A DNA stretch of 9,713 nucleotides. Source: Fidelibacterota bacterium TCS55. Lineage in GTDB: Bacteria > Fidelibacterota > Marinisomatia > Marinisomatales > TCS55. Made by a program: the position numbers and the translations under genes. Below the pieces are notes generated by a model. That model saw nothing but the letters and a program-made list of their open reading frames with translations, was not told the DNA's origin and made no database searches. The stretch is from contig CAJJBS010000035.1 of the NCBI GenBank assembly GCA_905182385.1, forward strand, positions 1 to 9,713. Reading direction: 5' to 3'. This document shows, piece by piece, positions 5,854 to 9,713 of this stretch (the stretch's first letter is position 1; each line of letters opens with the position of its first letter).

Positions 5854-7863
5854 ATGAAAACATTTACCCTCATATTAATACTTAATTTATCTCTACTGAA
5901 GGCAAATGAGTATTGGCAGCAATTTGTAACATATGAAATGAATGTTCGACTAGATACTGCAGAGCATACTATTAGTGGTCATTCAACAATAACATATAAA
6001 AACAATTCACCTGATACGCTTTATAATTTTTATTTGAATCTTTATGCAAATGCATTTCAAGAAGGGACAGTCAAATATAGAGAATATTTAGCACAATTAG
6101 GTAGGGCATCTAGGGGTGCTCGATTTAAAAAAGGGATGGAACCATACTTTAGTGAATATGATATAAGTAATCTAATCATTGAAAGTGATGGCTCAACGCT
6201 TTCAGATACTTTTCTAATTGATGACACAATTTTATCAGCTAAACTTTCTAAAGGGTTAGCACCGGGTGCATCTATGATAATTGATTTAGACTGGACTCAG
6301 CATGTTGGAGAGTTTTTAGAAAGAGCAGGACGTGTTGGGGAGCAATATAACTTTGCTCAATGGTACCCGCGTGTGGTGGTTTATGATGAGAATGGATGGT
6401 TCAATGAACCTTTCCATGCAGAAGGTGAATTTTATGGAGAGTTTGGCACTTATGATGTCACGATGGATGTACCCAAAGGATATATTATTGGTTCAACAGG
6501 AATAGTTACAGTGGGTGATCCCGGATGGGAAGAAGTCCGCGTTGATACTAGTCAAAATTTTAATAAATGGCTTGAAGATTTTAAAAAAAATCGTTCTAAT
6601 TACAACGAAGATGAAAGACGTATTGTTACTTTTCATGCAGAAAAAGTTCATGACTTTGCATGGGTTACAACACCAAATTTTGTTTATGAAAGTGGTAGCT
6701 GGAATGATATTGATGTTCATGCATTATTTAATCAAAAGAACGGAAAAAAGTGGACTAAGAAAGCTGTCTCTAGAACTGAACGTGCGATTGAATGGTTAAG
6801 TACAAAATTTGGTATGTATCCTTATCCACAAGTTACTAATACAGATAGGTTGGCTGGTGGAGGAATGGAATATCCAATGCTAGTAATGGATGGAAGCGAG
6901 TCAGAAAGTCTAATCTTACATGAGGTAGGGCATATTTGGTTTTATGGTATACTTGCAAATAATGAAGTTCGTGAAGCATGGATGGATGAAGGTTTCACCT
7001 CTTTCCAAACTCGATGGTATATGATGAACCGTTATGGAGAACAGGGCTTCGATAAAAATGGAGGTAGACTAAAAGACTGGCAAAAAAAATATTGGAAGTT
7101 TGCAAGTAGTTTAGGAAATACTCAATGGGGTATGATTGATTTTATGAAAAGTGGTCAAGATGAGCCAATAAGTCGCTCAACCTACATGTTTAAAGGATCT
7201 AGGGCCGCAGGTGCGAATGCATATACTAAACCATCATTAATGCTTGATGAATTAAAATATATATTAGGGGAAGAAACTTTTACTAATGGAATGCAGGAAT
7301 ATTACAAACGTTGGAATCTAAAGCATACAAATGAGAGGCGTTTTATTAAAACTATTGAGGATGTAAGTGAAGAAGATCTTGATTGGTTTTTTAGACCTTG
7401 GCTTCATGATACTCGATTACTTGATTATGGAATTAAAAGTTGGGAAAAGACTCAAAAATCTGATGGGTCATGGGATATTACATTAGAAATAGTGCGGTAT
7501 GGAAAAAGAGATATGCCGCAACTAATAGAAACTACTTTAAAAGATGGTTCATTACATAGAATTTGGTGGAAAAATCATAAGTTTAGAACATCAGATATCT
7601 TTACATACAATGTTCCATCAGAACCAAAAAATGCAACATTAGATCCAGATGCTCAAACAATGGATATTGATTACAGAAATAATTTTACGGGTACTATGAA
7701 AAAAGAGATAATGTTCTATAGACCTGGAATGCGTTATAATCCGCGTAATAGGTATGTTGTTCAGTATCATCCAATACTCCATTATTTAGATAAGGACGGT
7801 TATCTTCCTGTTTCAGAACTAAAATTTCATATAGTACGTTGGAATATGTTGAAGCTGATCTAA
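5854..7863 (+). CDS. Secreted M1-family (gluzincin) zinc metallopeptidase, catalytic part; frame breaks near 3' end
   Basis: A zinc aminopeptidase-like enzyme for exported or extracellular peptides. Numbering is from ATG 5854 (669 residues). A signal peptide covers about 1-18 (cleavage near L-K-A). The N-terminal beta domain follows (Y-E-M-N-V-R-L-D ... I-S-G-H-S-T-I-T-Y). The catalytic domain has the substrate motif G-G-M-E339-Y, the zinc motif H356-E-V-G-H360, the third ligand E379 exactly 18 residues later in W-M-D-E-G-F, and a candidate catalytic tyrosine Y457 in A-Y-T-K-P-S-L-M-L. All active-site residues are intact. The position of G-x-M-E-N is G-M-E-Y here. The last 15 or so residues (H-I-V-R-W-N-M-L-K-L-I) look like out-of-frame sequence: the -1 frame continues at once into a barrel-like domain. 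So the native protein is probably about 970 residues, and this stop an indel artefact or a recoding site. It follows the TlpA-like gene by 22 bases. Confidence 0.9.
   Translation: MKTFTLILILNLSLLKANEYWQQFVTYEMNVRLDTAEHTISGHSTITYKNNSPDTLYNFYLNLYANAFQEGTVKYREYLAQLGRASRGARFKKGMEPYFSEYDISNLIIESDGSTLSDTFLIDDTILSAKLSKGLAPGASMIIDLDWTQHVGEFLERAGRVGEQYNFAQWYPRVVVYDENGWFNEPFHAEGEFYGEFGTYDVTMDVPKGYIIGSTGIVTVGDPGWEEVRVDTSQNFNKWLEDFKKNRSNYNEDERRIVTFHAEKVHDFAWVTTPNFVYESGSWNDIDVHALFNQKNGKKWTKKAVSRTERAIEWLSTKFGMYPYPQVTNTDRLAGGGMEYPMLVMDGSESESLILHEVGHIWFYGILANNEVREAWMDEGFTSFQTRWYMMNRYGEQGFDKNGGRLKDWQKKYWKFASSLGNTQWGMIDFMKSGQDEPISRSTYMFKGSRAAGANAYTKPSLMLDELKYILGEETFTNGMQEYYKRWNLKHTNERRFIKTIEDVSEEDLDWFFRPWLHDTRLLDYGIKSWEKTQKSDGSWDITLEIVRYGKRDMPQLIETTLKDGSLHRIWWKNHKFRTSDIFTYNVPSEPKNATLDPDAQTMDIDYRNNFTGTMKKEIMFYRPGMRYNPRNRYVVQYHPILHYLDKDGYLPVSELKFHIVRWNMLKLI
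7794..7863 (+). other. Frame-junction region of the M1 peptidase gene (apparent -1 frameshift)
   Basis: The peptidase frame ends at TAA 7861-7863. The -1 frame has a stop at 7791-7793 and is then open to 8777, so the two overlap across 7794-7860. The switch that reads best is at CTAAAATTTCAT (7819-7830), joining L-K-F(H) to Y-S-T-L-E-Y-V-E-A-D-L-N. One missing A or T in this short A/T run would explain it. The heptamer AAAATTT (7821-7827) allows Lys-tRNA to slip by -1, but it is not a canonical X-XXY-YYZ site. I see no obvious strong hairpin just downstream. Confidence 0.6.
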
Positions 7864-8777
7864 ATATTGGTCTGAAAACAAAGAAACCATTTTATTTAAT
7901 TTGGGGCGGGAGAAAGAGACCTTTCAAAGATATCAATCTAATCAACTATTATATATTTGATCTTCAAGGTGTCAGAGGTAGCGGAATGAAGTTAACAAAA
8001 GAAATTGATCAAAATTATTCTATCAATGGTCTGAAAAGAATAGAATTTAGTTACTATGAAAATCAAGCTAAAGATACGAGCCGCACACATTTATTTGATG
8101 AGGGTAAACTATTAGTAAGCTCAACAACAATTCACTCTGTTTTTGCTAAAATAAATAATCAGATAAATTTTAGCTTTACGCCATTTAAATCCTCTGATTG
8201 GTCTTTTAATCGAATTACTGTTACTAATTCCTTCGAGCAAAAGGTGGGTCTCTTTGGCACTCGTTTTAGACAGATATATGGTCAAATTTGGTCAAATCAA
8301 AATGATGTGCCACTTCAAGAAAGGTATAATGTCGAAGGTGCTGGTTCAGGGGATCTATATACGAAAAGTTATTTAAGAAATAAGACTAGTTTCTATGGCA
8401 ATAAAGATTTTTTTGGTAGTTATCATCTACCTGGAGATGCAAATTTAAGAGCTTTTGGGAATCAAGGTTTAGCAGGAGTGGAGCAGGTCTTTGCAATAAC
8501 TTTAGAAGGTTTCTTCTCAAAAAATCTTTTAGGGATCAACTTTGAATTTGCAGGCTTTATTGATCAAGGTAACCTCTCTGGTTCAAAATTTGTAGTTGGA
8601 GATAAAGGTTTTAATAATAGTACCTTAATAGATTATGGTTTTGGAATAAGACTCTCAACTAATATTTTTGGTCAGCCTTTGTATCTTAGAATTGATAAAC
8701 CTATTGATGCTACTGTAGATGGTAAATCAATAGATAAAATGAATGAATGGATTTTTAGTTTTCAAAAATCTATTTGA
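7839..8777 (+). CDS. C-terminal part of the same M1 peptidase gene: probable outer-membrane beta-barrel (Omp85/BamA-like)
   Basis: This frame (open from 7794) encodes about 312 residues from the first possible start, TTG 7839. It is unlikely to be a separate gene: there is no ribosome site or signal peptide, and it lies in the -1 frame directly behind a peptidase that ends abruptly. The content looks like alternating amphipathic strands. Landmarks resemble the D15/Omp85 barrel: V-P-L-Q-E-R-Y-N-V-E-G near 8309-8341, where Omp85 proteins have a P-x-x-E-R-F-x-x-G-G segment. L-R-A-F-G-N-Q-G (about 8446-8469) stands where they have the L-R-G-Y/F lid-loop motif, then F-I-D-Q-G-N and Y-G-F-G-I-R-L-S before a last strand W-I-F-S-F-Q-K-S-I. 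If fused, it would anchor the peptidase in the outer membrane. The barrel call is an inference from these motifs. Confidence 0.6.
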   Translation: MEYVEADLNIGLKTKKPFYLIWGGRKRPFKDINLINYYIFDLQGVRGSGMKLTKEIDQNYSINGLKRIEFSYYENQAKDTSRTHLFDEGKLLVSSTTIHSVFAKINNQINFSFTPFKSSDWSFNRITVTNSFEQKVGLFGTRFRQIYGQIWSNQNDVPLQERYNVEGAGSGDLYTKSYLRNKTSFYGNKDFFGSYHLPGDANLRAFGNQGLAGVEQVFAITLEGFFSKNLLGINFEFAGFIDQGNLSGSKFVVGDKGFNNSTLIDYGFGIRLSTNIFGQPLYLRIDKPIDATVDGKSIDKMNEWIFSFQKSI

Positions 8778-8782
8778 TTTGG

Positions 8783-8797
8783 AACTAAAATAGTTTT
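8783..8797 (+). terminator. Weak terminator-like hairpin after the M1 peptidase/barrel gene
   Basis: AACTA (8783-8787) and TAGTT (8791-8795) pair around an AAA loop, and the second arm runs into TTATT. A five-pair, mostly A-U stem is weak, so this may be chance. Its place between the barrel stop and the protease gene is the main support. Confidence 0.25.
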
Positions 8798-8825
8798 ATT
8801 GCATTAAAGTTAGCATTATGAAAAT

Positions 8826-8830
8826 AGGAA
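8826..8830 (+). promoter_or_regulatory. Shine-Dalgarno that decides the HtrA start
   Basis: AGGAA is five bases before ATG 8836 and two before ATG 8833. It lies downstream of the in-frame ATG 8818, so 8836 (or 8833) is the better start and ATG 8818 is probably not used. Confidence 0.5.
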
Positions 8831-8835
8831 AAATG

Positions 8836-9713
8836 ATGAAAAAATTATATTTTACAATTCTTTTTATTAGTGGATTGTTTGCTCAAAATAGTATTTTAAA
8901 ACAATTTAGTGACCAGTTTGCAGATATAGCTGAAAAAGCAAATCCAGCAGTGGTAACAATTCTTACAGAAAAAAACATTGATTTAAGTCAAACACATAAA
9001 AATATTCCACAAGATAACGATATGTTTCGTTTCTTTTTTAATCAGCCACGTCAGCGAGAATTTAAATCGACCGCATTAGGTTCAGGTGTTATTGTTGATG
9101 CACGTAAAGGTTATATAATTACTAATAATCATGTAGTTGAAGATGTAGATGAAATTACTATTAGACTGCTAGATAAAATGGAGTATAAAGCAACAATTAT
9201 TGGAACAGATCCAAAGTCAGATTTAGCTGTACTTCAAATTGAAGCTCGTGGATTATCTGATATGTCATTTGGTGACTCTGATAAATTACGTGTAGGAGAA
9301 TGGGTCATAGCTGTTGGCAGTCCATTTTCAGCAAACTTAAGTCATACTGTTACGGCTGGAATTGTCTCTGCTAAAGGTAGAGGAAATATTATCCAAGGTG
9401 ATGTTTATGAAGATTTTATTCAAACTGATGCAGCGATTAATCCAGGAAATAGTGGTGGTGCATTGCTTAATTCTGCGGGGTATTTAATTGGAATAAATAC
9501 AGCTATTTATACAAATGGTTTTGATCGAAGTAATAAAGGTGTTGGATTTGCAATCCCAGCAAATATGGTTAAAAAAGTAATGTCAGACTTAATTGATCAT
9601 GGTAAGGTTTTGCGTTCATGGATTGGAGTTCAAATACAGCCAATTGATGAAACATCAGCACAAGCATTAAATTTAAAAAACCGAAGTGGAGCACTAGTAG
9701 CAGATATTGTAGC
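8836..9713 (+). CDS. DegP/DegQ (HtrA, Do)-family periplasmic serine protease, 3' end outside window
   Basis: A trypsin-fold protease and chaperone that removes or holds misfolded envelope proteins. The window holds 292 codons. A signal peptide (about 1-16, ending L-F-A) leads into I-A-E-K-A-N-P-A-V-V-T-I, the usual start of Do proteases, and a short loop rich in Phe, Gln and Arg (residues 60-76, the LA-loop region). The catalytic triad is complete: H99 in T-N-N-H-V-V, D129 in S-D-L-A-V-L, and S206 in G-N-S-G-G-A-L. The oxyanion and specificity segment V-T-A-G-I-V-S-A-K-G-R is present. The first PDZ domain begins at W-I-G-V-Q-I-Q-P (about 262) and is cut at the window end. Whether one or two PDZ domains follow cannot be seen, so DegP, DegQ and DegS cannot be told apart. 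The soluble-type signal makes DegS less likely. The gene starts 58 bases after the barrel stop. Confidence 0.95.
   Translation, partial: MKKLYFTILFISGLFAQNSILKQFSDQFADIAEKANPAVVTILTEKNIDLSQTHKNIPQDNDMFRFFFNQPRQREFKSTALGSGVIVDARKGYIITNNHVVEDVDEITIRLLDKMEYKATIIGTDPKSDLAVLQIEARGLSDMSFGDSDKLRVGEWVIAVGSPFSANLSHTVTAGIVSAKGRGNIIQGDVYEDFIQTDAAINPGNSGGALLNSAGYLIGINTAIYTNGFDRSNKGVGFAIPANMVKKVMSDLIDHGKVLRSWIGVQIQPIDETSAQALNLKNRSGALVADIV

Noticed and set aside
6493..6720. 75-codon minus-strand open frame inside the M1 peptidase gene
   Set aside because: It is antisense to the conserved peptidase N-terminal region and its composition looks like a shadow frame.
6515..6799. 94-codon plus-strand open frame inside the M1 peptidase gene
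   Set aside because: It overlaps the peptidase frame over a region where that frame has clear family sequence; rich in Lys, Leu and Met with no motif, as expected of a shifted frame.
7839..8777. Independent gene starting at TTG 7839
   Set aside because: No Shine-Dalgarno, no signal peptide, a rare start codon and overlap with the peptidase end all point to a continuation of the peptidase gene in a shifted frame.
8818..8835. ATG 8818 as an earlier start for the HtrA-like protease
   Set aside because: The AGGAA site lies downstream of it and fits ATG 8836, whose product begins with a normal signal peptide.
1..9713. Defence system, mobile element, CRISPR array or biosynthetic cluster
   Set aside because: No repeat array, transposase, integrase, nuclease, toxin pair or biosynthetic enzyme is encoded; the genes are housekeeping and envelope functions.

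Overview
The window comes from an AT-rich bacterial chromosome (roughly one third G+C by eye, not counted). It carries ordinary genes packed tightly, seven of the eight loci on the + strand. The organism is probably a Gram-negative of the FCB group: it has lipoprotein-type secretion signals, a type 2 PyrF, a short PyrE, a DsbD/TlpA pair, an M1 peptidase of the Bacteroidota-like type, and several starts with little or no Shine-Dalgarno sequence. Marine Marinimicrobia (SAR406) is my best guess from the look of the proteins. I could not test this, so the phylum call is an inference.

Layout: (1) 1-536, the 3' end of a sodium:solute symporter gene, + strand, cut by the window start. (2) 533-1147, a GNAT-family acetyltransferase gene on the minus strand, sharing its last four bases with the symporter gene. 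(3) 1148-1233, a short divergent intergenic region with a direct repeat and an AT palindrome. (4) 1234-2681, pyrF and pyrE, two late steps of UMP synthesis. (5) 2681-5831, a cyclophilin-type prolyl isomerase lipoprotein starting on the last base of the pyrE stop, then a DsbD-type thiol reductase, then a TlpA-like thioredoxin lipoprotein. (6) 5854-8777, an M1 metallopeptidase whose reading frame breaks near 7821-7835 and resumes in the -1 frame as a probable outer-membrane beta-barrel. (7) 8836-9713, the 5' part of a DegP/HtrA-family periplasmic protease gene, cut by the window end.

How the genes fit together: regions 5 to 7 form an envelope protein-quality set. The DsbD-like protein should move electrons from cytoplasmic thioredoxin across the inner membrane, and the TlpA-like lipoprotein encoded 5 bases downstream is its likely partner. 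The prolyl isomerase and the HtrA protease fold and degrade exported proteins, and the M1 enzyme trims peptides. The pyrimidine genes look like passengers in the same transcription unit rather than functional partners.

No tRNA, rRNA, CRISPR array, insertion sequence, prophage or defence system is visible, and no stretch over 300 bases lacks a gene. The most interesting observation is the M1 peptidase/beta-barrel fusion and its frameshift. I see no clear undescribed system here.
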